A stretch of DNA of 64,000 nucleotides, from the NCBI GenBank assembly GCA_032622095.1, contig CP136063.1, forward strand, positions 39,904,106 to 39,968,105, given 5' to 3'. Under the pieces are notes generated by a model, which worked only from the letters and a program-made list of their open reading frames with translations, was not told the DNA's origin and searched no databases. This document shows positions 48,225 through 58,390 of the stretch, piece after piece (positions within the stretch are counted from its first letter, which is position 1; the number at the start of each line of letters is the position of its first letter). The DNA is from Siphonodentalium dalli (Eukaryota; Mollusca; Scaphopoda; Gadilida; Siphonodentaliidae). Both the position numbers and the translations under genes were made by a program.

Positions 48225-48425
48225 CAGACGATATCTCGTATGGATCCTGGAATATGTCGTTCGGTTAATGGAGATAGCAGCGAATGCCTTGTAAAGTTTG
48301 TCTCTGCTGAATATCCCCATCTGATAAGTCAAACCAGTCTTCTGAGTGAACCCCGTGCCACAGACATCACATGTCTACGGTTTCTCTCATGTGTGGTTTC
48401 CTCATGTGGACTTTCAGGTTACTGG
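48225..48425 (-). pseudogene. Decayed C2H2 fingers of the ZNF-4 type
   Basis: A second copy of the same two-finger block (CDVCGTGFTQKTGLTYQ-like, then NLKVHM) in broken frame. It ends abruptly at 48425, inside the TTACTGGAG of the SSNL segment. Confidence 0.75.
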
Positions 48426-48429
48426 AGTA

Positions 48430-49514
48430 TAGTTTTTCGCGTTTCGTAGTAATAGAGAAAAACATTTGTCTTGGCGATACGGGTCAACATAATTAGACAG
48501 CGCGGGAAACGGCGTGTTTCCGTGAAATTATGGTTGTTTATGAACAAGTGACAAGGTAACAGCCAACGGGGCTTAGCGGTTACAAAGCGGGTCACGTGTT
48601 CAGGAAACAGATTCACTTCTAGAATGGCGTTCGTCCCGTCAACTTCCTAACTTAGAATTTGTTGTCGAATATAAGCTTAAGAATGTTAAAAAATCAAATA
48701 TTCAATTTGTCAAGATTCGACAAACGTCAGAGCGTCATTGGACGCACAGTATACAATATATAATAGTAATGTGGGGGAAATGTTGCATGGTATAAGACTT
48801 TTTGTCAAAATCGAAAGAGGCGTTTCGAGAAATCTATAGATTATCGGGCCAAAAGCGCATAGAAAGTTCTCATGTCAAATTCAGAGGTTTATTACAGAAT
48901 TATATTTTGTGAGGATTTCATTGATATGCATTTAATATGTGATTAAACGTGTATTCTTGTTATGTTGGTCCCAAACTTTTCTTTCACATGGATTATTCAA
49001 GATAGCAGGAGCTATACATTCATGGAAAGAGAAGTTTTCACACGGAAGTGAATTCAAGCAAATTGTCAGATTTGTATTCCCGAATAGTCCATAGAGAAAT
49101 TATAATGAATCTCATAACCCGAATTCATTTGTCTGTTCAAGTATAGATGTCATTTACAATTTTTTTCAAGTTTCAATGACGGGTATAATGGAAAGAAAAT
49201 TATATTATTTGTCAAAGATTGGGGTCCATGCCAACACGAATACACACATTAATATTGAAATGAGGACCAGCATTTCACCCCGCAGACGGGCTTCACAAAG
49301 TTTCTGGTTACAGATTTCCGCCATCAAAAAAATATATAATCAGAATGGCGGTTTTTTTCTGGCCGGTGGGGACTCCGTCGTTACTGGGGCCGTACGTATC
49401 GGTTCAACGTGGTCAGGCCTAACATTGTGCGATCAGAGCAATACACGGGACAGTCGCTCGTCGTGGCTTGTTTCGAAACATAATTGGGTGTTTGTTATTA
49501 ATTATTTCCAGTAG
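48430..49514. other. Spacer splitting the ghost-finger field; nothing recognised
   Basis: It lies between a finger block cut at TTACTGGAG and another resuming at CCAGTAGAGGGAAG, so it may be an insertion. I could not find inverted ends. The 112-codon frame at 49176-49514 has no family features. Confidence 0.4.
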
Positions 49515-50034
49515 AGGGAAGACGTGAATGATTTGCCACACTGCTGATATGTTTGTCTCCGCTCAATATCCACATCTGATAAGTCAAACCAGTCTTCTGA
49601 GTGAACCCCGTGCCACACACATCAGATGTCTATGGTTTCTCTCTCGTGTGGTTCCTCATGTGGACTTTCAGGTTACTGGAGGTAGTGAATGATTTGCCAC
49701 ACTGCTGACATAATGTTTGTCTCAGCTCAATATCCACATCTGATATGTCAAAACAGTCTTCTGAGTGAACCCCGTGCCACAGACATCACGTCTATGGTTT
49801 CTCTCTCGTGTGGTTCCTCATGTGGACTTTCAGGTTACTGGAGGTAGTGAATGATTTGCCACACAGCTGACATGTTTGTCTCCGCTGAATATCCCCATTT
49901 GATATATAAGTAAAACCAGTCTTTTGGGGGGTCGCCTTGTCACAAACATCACACATCTGAGGTTTATCTCACGCATGCTTCCACATGTGTACCACCAGGC
50001 TACTGGAGGTAGTGAATGCTAGGCCACACAGACT
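49515..50034 (-). pseudogene. Ghost fingers downstream of the ZNF-4 stop
   Basis: Three to four repeats of a two-finger block ([20 protein letters not shown], then DVCGTGFTQKTGLTYQM) with stops and frameshifts. The first finger after the ZNF-4 stop is still in frame (SLCGLAFTTSSSLVVHM), so it was part of the protein until its first Cys codon became TGA. Confidence 0.85.
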
Positions 50035-52758
50035 TCATTGATAAGGTTTAACTCCACCGTGTACTCTCAAGTGGCTATTCCGAGAACTCAGCTGCGTGAA
50101 TCCCTTTTCACATATGTCGCACGTAAACGGCTTTTCCCCTGTGTGGATCCTCAAATGCTGAGTGAGTATATTCTGATGTATGAACCTCTTCTCACAGACG
50201 CCACACACATATGGGGCTTCCCCTGTGTGGTTCTTCACATGCCTGGTTAGTTGTATTTGACTATTAAATCTTTTCGCGCAAATATCACACTTATACGGCA
50301 CATCTCCCGCGTGGATCCTCTTGTGTTCAGCAATATAAATCTTCTGGGTGAATCCTTTCTGACAAATATCACATTTGTATGGCTTCTCGCCCGTGTGGAT
50401 CCTCATATGTACCGTCAGACTACTCTTCGTCGTGAATCTCGTCTGGCAGAGATCACACTTGTATGGCTTTTCACCCGTATGAATCCTCATATGTACCGTC
50501 AGACACTTCTTCCTGGTGAATCCTTTCTGACAAAGATCACACTTGTATGGCGTTTCACCCGTATGGAGCCTCTTATGGTCAGTCAGATTACTCTTCCGAG
50601 TGTATTTCTTCTCACAAATATCACAGTAATAGGGCGTTTCACCCGTATGGATCCTCATGTGCCGAGTCAGTTCTCTACGTGCTGAGAATCCTGCACTACA
50701 AACATTACATTTAAACGAACTATCTATCATCGCGTGTTTAGTCATTCCATATGGCTGTGTGGGTACCGCGTCGCCACAAACATTACATTTAAACGAACTA
50801 TCTATCATCGCGTGTTTAGTCATTCCATATGGCTGTGTGGGTACCGCGTCGCCACAAACATTACATTTAAACGAACTATCTATCATCGCGTGTTTAGTCA
50901 TTCCATATGGCTGTGTGGGTACCGCGTCGCCACAAACATTACATTTAAACGAACTATCTATCATCGCGTGTTTAGTCATTCCATATGGCTGTGTGGGTAC
51001 CGCGTCGCCACAAACATTACATTTAAACGAACTATCTATCATCGCGTGTTTAGTCATTCCATATGGCTGTGTGGGAACCGCGTCGCCACAAACATTACAT
51101 TTAAACGAACTATCTATCATCGCGTGTTTAGTCATTCCATATGGCTGTGTGGGTACCGCGTCGCCACAAACATTACATTTAAACGAACTATCTATCATCG
51201 CGTGTTTAGTCATTCCATATGGCTGTGTGGGTACCGCGTCGCCACAAACATTACATTTAAACGAACTATCTATCATCGCGTGTTTAGTCATTCCATATGG
51301 CTGTGTGGGTACCGCGTCGCCACAAACATTACATTTAAACGAACTATCTATCATCGCGTGTTTAGTCATTCCATATGGCTGTGTGGGTACCGCGTCGCCA
51401 CAAACATTACATTTAAACGAACTATCTATCATCGCGTGTTTAGTCATTCCATATGGCTGTGTGGGTACCGCGTCGCCACAAACATTACATTTAAACGAAC
51501 TATCTATCATCGCGTGTTTAGTCATTCCATATGGCTGTGTGGGTACCGCGTCGCCACAAACATTACATTTAAACGAACTATCTATCATCGCGTGTTTAAT
51601 CATTCCATATGGCTGTGTGGGTACCGCGTCGCCACAAACATTACATTTAAACGAACTATCTATCATCGCGTGTTTAGTCATTCCATATGGCTGTGTGGGT
51701 ACCGCGTCGCCACAAACATTACATTTAAACGAACTATCTATCATCGCGTGTTTAGTCATTCCATATGGCTGTGTGGGTACCGCGTCGCCACAAACATTAC
51801 ATTTAAACGAACTATCTATCATCGCGTGTTTAGTCATTCCATATGGCTGTGTGGGTACCGCGTCGCCACAAACATTACATTTAAACGAACTATCTATCAT
51901 CGCGTGTTTAGTCATTCCATATGGCTGTGTGGGTACCGCGTCGCCACAAACATTACATTTAAACGAACTATCTATCATCGCGTGTTTAGTCATTCCATAT
52001 GGCTGTGTGGGTACCGCGTCGCCACAAACATTACATTTAAACGAACTATCTATCATCGCGTGTTTAGTCATTCCATATGGCTGTGTGGGTACCGCGTCGC
52101 CACAAACATTACATTTAAACGAACTATCTATCATCGCGTGTTTAGTCATTCCATATGGCTGTGTGGGTACCGCGTCGCCACAAACATTACATTTAAACGA
52201 ACTATCTATCATCGCGTGTTTAGTCATTCCATATGGCTGTGTGGGTACCGCGTCGCCACAAACATTACATTTAAACGAACTATCTATCATCGCGTGTTTA
52301 GTCATTCCATATGGCTGTGTGGGTACCGCGTCGCCACAAACATTACATTTAAACGAACTATCTATCATCGCGTGTTTAGTCATTCCATATGGCTGTGTGG
52401 GTACCGCGTCGCCACAAACATTACATTTAGACGAACTATCTATCATCGCGTGTTTAGTCATTCCATATGGCTGTGTGGGTACCGCGTCGCCACAAACATT
52501 ACATTTAGACGAACTATCTATCATCGCGTGTTTAGTCATTCCATATGGCTGTGTCGGTGCCGCGTCGCCACAAACATTACATTTAAACGAACTATCTATC
52601 ATCGCGTGTTTAGTCATTCCATATGGCTGTGTCGGTGCCGCGTCGCCACAAACATTACATTTAGACGAACTATCTAGCATCGCGTGTTTAGTCATTCCAT
52701 ATGGCTGTGTGGGTACCGCGTCGCCACAAACATTACATTTAGACGAAATATCGATCAT
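50035..52758 (-). CDS. ZNF-4: 26 noncanonical finger-like units plus 8 C2H2 fingers
   Basis: A 907-codon frame. Residues 1-676 are 26 tandem copies of a 26-residue unit centred on CNVCGDAVPTQPYGMTKH followed by AMIDSSFK. Each unit has C-x2-C-x13-H-x3-D: the last His of a C2H2 finger is Asp and the usual Phe and Leu core positions are gone. The last unit runs into a normal finger (CSAGFSARRELTRHMRIH), followed by seven more with HTGEKPY or HTGETPY linkers. The ATG at 52758 is inside the repeat; an eroded 5' part lies at 52769-53017, so the true start may be 53017. The stop at 50035 replaces the first Cys of the next finger. C-terminal fingers should bind DNA in the nucleus; the role of the repeat domain is unknown. 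Units near the N-terminus vary (SSSK, AAPT); inner ones are nearly identical. Confidence 0.85.
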   Translation of the reverse strand: MIDISSKCNVCGDAVPTQPYGMTKHAMLDSSSKCNVCGDAAPTQPYGMTKHAMIDSSFKCNVCGDAAPTQPYGMTKHAMIDSSSKCNVCGDAVPTQPYGMTKHAMIDSSSKCNVCGDAVPTQPYGMTKHAMIDSSFKCNVCGDAVPTQPYGMTKHAMIDSSFKCNVCGDAVPTQPYGMTKHAMIDSSFKCNVCGDAVPTQPYGMTKHAMIDSSFKCNVCGDAVPTQPYGMTKHAMIDSSFKCNVCGDAVPTQPYGMTKHAMIDSSFKCNVCGDAVPTQPYGMTKHAMIDSSFKCNVCGDAVPTQPYGMTKHAMIDSSFKCNVCGDAVPTQPYGMTKHAMIDSSFKCNVCGDAVPTQPYGMTKHAMIDSSFKCNVCGDAVPTQPYGMIKHAMIDSSFKCNVCGDAVPTQPYGMTKHAMIDSSFKCNVCGDAVPTQPYGMTKHAMIDSSFKCNVCGDAVPTQPYGMTKHAMIDSSFKCNVCGDAVPTQPYGMTKHAMIDSSFKCNVCGDAVPTQPYGMTKHAMIDSSFKCNVCGDAVPTQPYGMTKHAMIDSSFKCNVCGDAVPTQPYGMTKHAMIDSSFKCNVCGDAVPTQPYGMTKHAMIDSSFKCNVCGDAVPTQPYGMTKHAMIDSSFKCNVCGDAVPTQPYGMTKHAMIDSSFKCNVCGDAVPTQPYGMTKHAMIDSSFKCNVCSAGFSARRELTRHMRIHTGETPYYCDICEKKYTRKSNLTDHKRLHTGETPYKCDLCQKGFTRKKCLTVHMRIHTGEKPYKCDLCQTRFTTKSSLTVHMRIHTGEKPYKCDICQKGFTQKIYIAEHKRIHAGDVPYKCDICAKRFNSQIQLTRHVKNHTGEAPYVCGVCEKRFIHQNILTQHLRIHTGEKPFTCDICEKGFTQLSSRNSHLRVHGGVKPYQ
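50731..52758 (-). repeat. Coding minisatellite, 26 x 78 bp
   Basis: The 78-bp unit equals 26 codons and repeats without spacers. Most units are identical, with isolated changes (for example GGAACC for GGTACC near 51076 and an ATG-to-ATT context change giving MIKH near 51600). Variants cluster at the 5' end of the gene. Because 78 is a multiple of three and the unit lacks stops in other frames, two long frames on the opposite strand (50657-52768 and 50734-52677) are open by consequence. Confidence 0.97.
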
Positions 52759-52768
52759 CGTGTGTTAG

Positions 52769-53017
52769 TCATTCCACATGGCTGTGTGGGTGCCGCAGCG
52801 CCACACACATTATACCTTTAAACAAACTATCTATCATCGTGTGTTTAGTCTTTCCACATGGCTGTATGAGTGTCGTGTCGCATTCTTCACCCGCATGTGA
52901 TCTCACACCGGAATGGCCTCCCTGAATAGAAGACTGTGTGTTACGGTATTTCCCACACTCTGCACTACATGTATGCTGTGGCCTCTCACTCGTGTCTATT
53001 GTCGCGTGCGTTTCCAT
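52769..53017 (-). pseudogene. Probable eroded N-terminus of ZNF-4
   Basis: ATG at 53017 starts METHATIDTSERPQHTCSAE, continues with a diverged finger (C-x3-C, then GGHSGVRSHAG), and then two diverged copies of the 26-residue unit (IQPCGKTKHTMIDSLFK). Indels in the last unit (a 2-bp gain, then a 1-bp loss) shift the frame relative to the 907-codon frame and end at 52769. If spliced or frameshifted in another allele, the protein would be about 85 residues longer. Confidence 0.7.
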
Positions 53018-53247
53018 GGTGCTAGGATCATTGAACAGTTACCTCTGTTTGCACTTTTTATTGGTTTTTATCGCAGGTTTTCTTGCCTTCTGTTGTTTTT
53101 TGTGAACTCGATGACTACATTAGATTTCGTACATGTACGTGTACGTACCAGGAATAACCACCTCTTGATTTATTTATTTGATCTACAACTGATCCTGTAA
53201 ACTAAACGAAGTTGTCTCAGATTGAGTTTGGATTCGGGTCGTCATCA
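53018..53247. other. Upstream of ZNF-4; nothing recognised
   Basis: Would contain the promoter or 5' UTR; a 95-codon plus-strand frame across it overlaps the ZNF-4 N-terminus and is not credible. Confidence 0.4.
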
Positions 53248-54311
53248 CTAGATCACCACCCGCAGTGCATATGTAGATCACCACCCGCAGTGCATATGTA
53301 GAGCACGTACCCGCAGTGCATATGTAGATCACCACCCGCAGTGCATATGTAAATCACCACCCGCAGTGCATATGTAGATCACCACCCGCAGTGCATATGT
53401 AGAGCACGTACCCGCAGTGCATATATAGATCACGTACCCGCAGTGCATATGTAGATCACCACCCGCAGTGCATATGTAGAGCACGTACCCGCAGTGCATA
53501 TGTAGAGCACGTACCCGCAGTGCATATGTAGAGCACGTACCCGCAGTGCATATGTAGAGCACGTACCCGCAGTGCATATGTAGAGCACGTACCCGCAGTG
53601 CATATGTAGAGCACGTACCCGCAGTGCATATGTAGAGCACGTACCCGCAGTGCATATATAGATCACGTACCCGCAGTGCATATGTAGAGCACGTACCCGC
53701 AGTGCATATATAGATCACGTACCCGCAGTGCATATGTAGATCACCACCCGCAGTGCATATGTAGAGCACGTACCCGCAGTGCATATGTAGAGCACGTACC
53801 CGCAGTGCATATGTAGAGCACGTACCCGCAGTGCATATGTAGAGCACGTACCCGCAGTGCATATGTAGAGCACGTACCCGCAGTGCATATGTAGAGCACG
53901 TACCCGCAGTGCATATGTAGATCACCACCCGCAGTGCATATGTAGAGCACGTACCCGCAGTGCATATGTAGATCACGTACCCGCAGTGCATATGTAGAGC
54001 ACGTACCCGCAGTGCATATGTAGATCACGTACCCGCAGTGCATATGTAGAGCACGTACCCGCAGTGCATATGTAGAGCACGTACCCGCAGTGCATATGTA
54101 GAGCACGTACCCGCAGTGCATATGTAGATCACCACCCGCAGTGCATATGTAGAGCACGTACCCGCAGTGCATATGTAGATCACGTACCCGCAGTGCATAT
54201 GTAGAGCACGTACCCGCAGTGCATATGTAGATCACGTACCCGCAGTGCATATGTAGAGCACGTACCCGCAGTGCATATGTAGATCACCACCCGCAGTGCA
54301 TATGTAGATCT
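53248..54311. repeat. 25/26-bp minisatellite, about 41 units
   Basis: The unit CCCGCAGTGCATATGTAG is followed by one of three tails: AGCACGTA, ATCACCA or ATCACGTA. The tails are mixed in runs rather than at random, giving blocks that recur (for example around 53440-53640 and 53740-53940). Minus-strand frames of 77-220 codons run through it because the unit lacks stops; they are not genes. Confidence 0.97.
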
Positions 54312-54539
54312 GTGGAACAGAAAGAAATTTCTAAGATAAATAATATGAACATATGGTGCAACGAATATGGTGTAAACACGACGAGGTAACTGAATATATG
54401 TTATATATGGCAACTTTCCTAGGTGAGGATGCTGTAATGATTCTCAGTTCACTGGTTCTAATTTATGGTTCTATGTACATGTGTCAACGATGTAGATGCG
54501 AAGATGGGAATACATTTGTGTTGAACCCATAACACTGTA
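54312..54539. other. Spacer; nothing recognised
   Basis: Short unique-looking stretch between the minisatellite and a LINE fragment. Confidence 0.4.
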
Positions 54540-55030
54540 GATAAAATAGAATAGAATTTATTGAGCGAACTACGTCCCTGTGTTGGGACAGGTTGCCATA
54601 CATACATGTAGATATAACATTACTGTGATGCACGAACACACATCACATGAATAATACTAACATCGCTCAGTCATGTAATAATATTTATGTCTTGTTCAAT
54701 CTGTACTCGAAAAACCTCCCGACTCCGTTGCAATTTTTTGCGCAATGTTGTATAAGGTCATTATCTACATGTAATATATGCTTCAATTGATCCAATCTAC
54801 TGATAAGTCGAAAATTAATAAAACTTCCTTCCATTAGTTTTAATAATTCACTACGTTGGGTTGAATAGTGGGGCCAGTCAATTAAGAAGAGTGTTCCGTC
54901 TTCGACGACCTTGTCTTCAGAGAAGACACACAGCCGCAATGGTGAAGATGTCTTTTTCAGTTGCGTATGTCGACCTTTTTCAATAGCAAGAGAATGATTA
55001 CATATTTTTACCTTTCGACTTGTTGCTACC
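54540..55030 (-). mobile_element. LINE fragment, extreme C-terminus and 3' region (CR1/Jockey-like)
   Basis: On the minus strand an open frame contains ICNHSLAIEKGRHTQ, then a Cys-poor version of the usual LRLC..C segment, VVEDGTLFLIDWPHYSTQRS, and a hydrophobic tail that ends near 54685. This ordering (NHSL-IE-GRH, then VED-FL--CP-Y---R--L) is the conserved end of many CR1/Jockey-type ORF2 proteins, just beyond the reverse transcriptase. The Cys expected before the P of WPHY is Trp, which suggests decay. Downstream AT-rich sequence with TTTATTGAGCGAACTACG is probably the 3' UTR. Confidence 0.75.
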
Positions 55031-55544
55031 AACCCACTCCTGCGTCCGTCTTCGCTGGTCTTTTCCAGCCAGTTTTGGACACCCACCCCAACTTTTAACA
55101 CTAAAACAGAGATTTGCGGGGGGGAGGGGTCACTGTAAATACATGTAGTTGTGCTTATTATTTGTCATGGATATTAACATTGACATGTAAATAGGAACGA
55201 GTCATTTTGTGGTCATTTGGTAAAAAAACATAGCTGCCAGCGGCCGTCATGGATTTCAAAATTACCTTTAATTTTGAGCAAGGATTTGTTCGTTGTTTAG
55301 ATGCCACCATCAGTTATCGGGTCGCTATCAGATGTAGGTTTACGTTTGTGAGAAACTACTTTTTTGTGTAAAATTAATTAACTATTTTCCCAGTATTTGT
55401 TCTCGGAATCACACAGTTCTGGATGTTTGCACGGCGTACATATACCAGTAAGTTATAAGGGTAATTTTAACCTCCCCAGCTTCCAATGAAGTGAGATACA
55501 TATACCATCCATTAAACCAGAATGTTCATATCCACAGATATACA
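55031..55544. other. Spacer; nothing recognised
   Basis: Includes a GGGGGGGAGGGG run near 55115. No gene seen. Confidence 0.4.
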
Positions 55545-55946
55545 CTGACTTCCGGGGCATTATTGATGAATTCACACTTACCCAAATAGTTACTGACAAC
55601 ACCAGAAAAACAACATTCTTGATTTGATCTTAACAATAATTTAGATTTCATCCAAAGCACAAAATCACATTCGGGCATATCAGACCATGAGTTTCTCTCA
55701 CTAGTTGATAACTTGAACCCAGCCAGAGACAAACAGAAATCTAGAACCATACACCTCTATAATAAGGCCGACTGGGAAATTTTCAGACTTTCCATCGCCG
55801 TAGATCTTTGTGAAATCTATCCAACCAAAAATAAATCTGCAAAAGAAATTTGGACAATACTAAAGACTACATTGGATAAAGATGTCTCTAAATTCATTCC
55901 AACCAAAAGTCTCACACCAAGGAGATCTCTAAATCATAAATCATAA
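55545..55946 (+). mobile_element. LINE fragment, end of endonuclease domain
   Basis: Plus-strand frames joined by small shifts read DFRGIIDEFTLTQIVTDNTR, then LDLIL, NNLDFIQSTKSHSGISDHEF, and a linker RTIHLYNKADWEIF...LDKDVSKFIPTKS. T-R--N-LDL-LTN and GISDHE are the last motifs of the apurinic-type endonuclease of CR1/RTE/Jockey LINEs; the His of SDH is catalytic. No reverse transcriptase follows in this orientation. Confidence 0.8.
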
Positions 55947-56044
55947 AACATTTAATCTCGGAACAGGTCATCCGACCTTTAGTTCCGCTGATGATAAAAA
56001 AACTTGAACAGTTATTTGTGTTCGGCATATTGACGTGCATGCAG

Positions 56045-56510
56045 CTACTCGTCATACGTGAATATTTCACTGTAAAAGTGACAGTCGATTATAGTTTTGA
56101 ATTGTTCCAGCGTCTCTGCGATCACAATAGATTCTGGAAGTTTATTCCACATGTCTGTCATACGATTGGTGAAGAAATACTTCCCGACATCCTTCGATGA
56201 ATGTTTTTTTTGTAATTTGAAACAATGTCCTCGGGTCTGAGTTAATAAACTGGGTTGAAAGAAGGTATCCGAGTTAATATTGTAAAGGTTTCTGACTATT
56301 TTGAAAGTTTCGATGAGGTCGCCACGGAACCTTCTGTACTTGACTGACATTAGATTGATTTTTATCAATCTTTCATTATAAGTCATTTTTCTAAGACACG
56401 GAACCATTTTTGTTGCTCGTCGTTGGATCCTTTCGAGCGAAACGTGTTGGTAATGGAAGTGTTGGTTCCAAACATACACTGACAATATATCAATACCAAA
56501 TCTGATTCCC
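56045..56510 (-). mobile_element. LINE fragment, C-terminal part of reverse transcriptase ORF
   Basis: Within a 200-codon frame (start 56647), residues from about 46 on read LERIQRRATKMVPCLRKM, TYNERLIKINLMSVKYRRFR, GDLIETFKIV, TRGHCFKL, and FFTNRMTDMWNKLPESIV. This is the well-known stretch after the thumb of CR1/Jockey LINE polymerases. The first 45 residues are unrelated sequence. It faces the endonuclease fragment 100 bp away, so the two are separate insertions or a rearranged one. Confidence 0.85.
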
Positions 56511-56649
56511 TTGGTTTTGATCAAAACCAAATCTGAATCCCTTGGTATTGAGGACATGTTCAATACCATATATGGTTTTGACTGATAGTCTTCAAGAGTT
56601 ATCGTTACTGTTTCCGTGTAGCACATGGTCAGGCTGACAGTCGCCATTT

Positions 56650-57269
56650 AATTTCGAAGCGACTGAAACACATTCTAGTGTTAAAATCACAGCAAATAAC
56701 TTAGACTGGTTCAATGGGTGATCACAGATATGTTTCCCGATGGCCGGACAATCTTATCTTCGGGAATCTCGACATGTATGTATCTACTAAGTTACTAACT
56801 ATTAATTATATGATGCTTTCAGTTTCGACTTCAACTTTACACGAAATCTTCACACGTATGTTGTATCAGCACACAAGCTCATATATGGGCACCAACACGA
56901 TAGAGAAGTGACAGAACATTTCAAACTCAACAAATAAGATTATGCATTTGTCAATGGATAAGACATAACAAATTTTCATCAAAAAGACTTCAAGTTGAAA
57001 AAGAAATTTCTCAGTATATTTGATAAAAATTTGTCATGCTGTTTGTTTGAAATTGGTCATGTCCACAGCAATTTATCAGGTTTAGAACTTTAGGTCATGT
57101 GTATGGAATGGCATGTACTTTTACATTTATTCCTTATTTGCGCTTATCCTAAATCACTTACGTGTAAATGCAAATTATTTATGCAAATCATTTACGATAA
57201 AGCACAAAAGGATCATAATTTTCATATTTATGCTTAAGGGCAAATAAGAAGTAAATATTAAAACCATGT
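56650..57269. other. Spacer; one phrase shared with 57.85 kb
   Basis: GATAAGACATAA-AAATTTTCAT-AAAAA near 56957 is echoed near 57858, so the two flanks of the next MITE share a repeat. Otherwise nothing recognised. Confidence 0.45.
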
Positions 57270-57768
57270 CCGATATTGTATGGGAGTTCAAATTCAAATT
57301 TAATAGCCAATTACGCTTAAGCGTAATGCATTAAGCCATTATGCTTGAGCGTAATTCAGATTTACATTATGCTTTTCAAAGCATAATCTATTATGCTTAA
57401 GCGTAAAGCCATTACGCTTAAGCGTAATGTCGTTATGCTTAAGTGTAATGTCATTACGCTTAAGCGTAATTAATATTCCATATTTGAAAACTCCCCTGAA
57501 GCTGAACTGGATGCAGCCAATTCCTGATGCTAGTAACATTTGACAAATATCTAGCTCAGATGATATCATTATATGTAAGGTAATATATATAAGGCTATGA
57601 AAATCTATTATGCTTAAGCGTAATGTCAGTGCGCTTAAGTGTACTTTTCAATTTTCAGTGCTTTATGACTAATTGGATTCTCTCTATATTAAATCTATTT
57701 TGAGCCCTGAATATGCTTAAGCATAATTAGCTGTTAAATGTGAATTTGGCCTCCCATACCAATATTGG
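57270..57768. mobile_element. 499-bp MITE with ATTACGCTTAAGCGTAAT palindromes
   Basis: The ends are inverted: CCGATATTGTATGGGAGTTC on the left and CTCCCATACCAATATTGG on the right, with the match continuing inward (CAAATTCA-ATTTAA-AGC-AATTA-GC). About nine copies of the dyad ATTAYGCTTAAGCGTAAT follow each other, several perfect. No coding capacity. Confidence 0.88.
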
Positions 57769-58272
57769 TGAACCACAAATCAATACAGACCGATCTGTCT
57801 AAATTTGTTGGCCAATCAGTCTAAACAGATTGAATGTTGACAATTTGCCAATATATAAGACATAAAATTTTCATAAAAAAAAAAATCTTAAAGTTGAAAA
57901 AGACGTGTGATGAAAAAAATTACCTCGAACATAGGCAGCTTTTAGATTCCCTCATGGTCTGTCGGCAGATATATATTCTCAAAATATTTGTCTCCACATT
58001 GAGAATAATGACCACTATCCATGCGGTTCTACCAGTGTCTACTGTTAAGGAGGAGGTCAAATGAAAAATTTTGAGGACTGGACGAGAAAGTACATGTATG
58101 TAAAACTGCACAAACCCCGAGCTCGACAAATAAATCCACTGACGAAACACACAGAGGCCGTATAATCTCACCACATATATATACATGTTAGTAGTCCTAA
58201 CGTGTATCAAATACAAGATGGCTGATCGATTGTAAATGAACCGAAGAACCTGATCAATGACCACTTATAACT
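57769..58272. other. Spacer; nothing recognised
   Basis: Frames at 57834-58064 and 57920-58264 overlap on opposite strands and lack features. Confidence 0.4.
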
Positions 58273-58390
58273 CAGATCGGTCAAACTTTGGGTGCATACC
58301 TATGTTATATCGTTGTACCTGCGCATGCATTAAGGTCCGCTTCTTCAAATTTCCCGGTTGTATTTGGCGGGGAAAATAGAGGAAATAAAT
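58273..58390 (+). repeat. Dispersed repeat, copy 1 (uninterrupted)
   Basis: GGTCAAACTTTGGGTGCATA, ATATCGTTGTACCTGCGCAT, GCATTAAGGTCCGCTTCTTC, GGCGGGGAAAATAGAGGAAA. This copy is the empty site for the TTAA insertion in copy 3. Copy 2 (58908-59020) is more diverged. Confidence 0.88.

Noticed and set aside
50657-52768. Two very long plus-strand frames (703 and 647 codons) across the ZNF-4 array
   Set aside because: They exist only because the 78-bp unit is a multiple of three and lacks stops in those frames; they have no domain features, and the minus-strand frame joins real zinc fingers.
53329-54413. Minus-strand frames of 77-220 codons with Cys/Tyr-rich repeats
   Set aside because: By-products of the 26-bp minisatellite, which has no stop in any minus frame; the translation cycles with the repeat.
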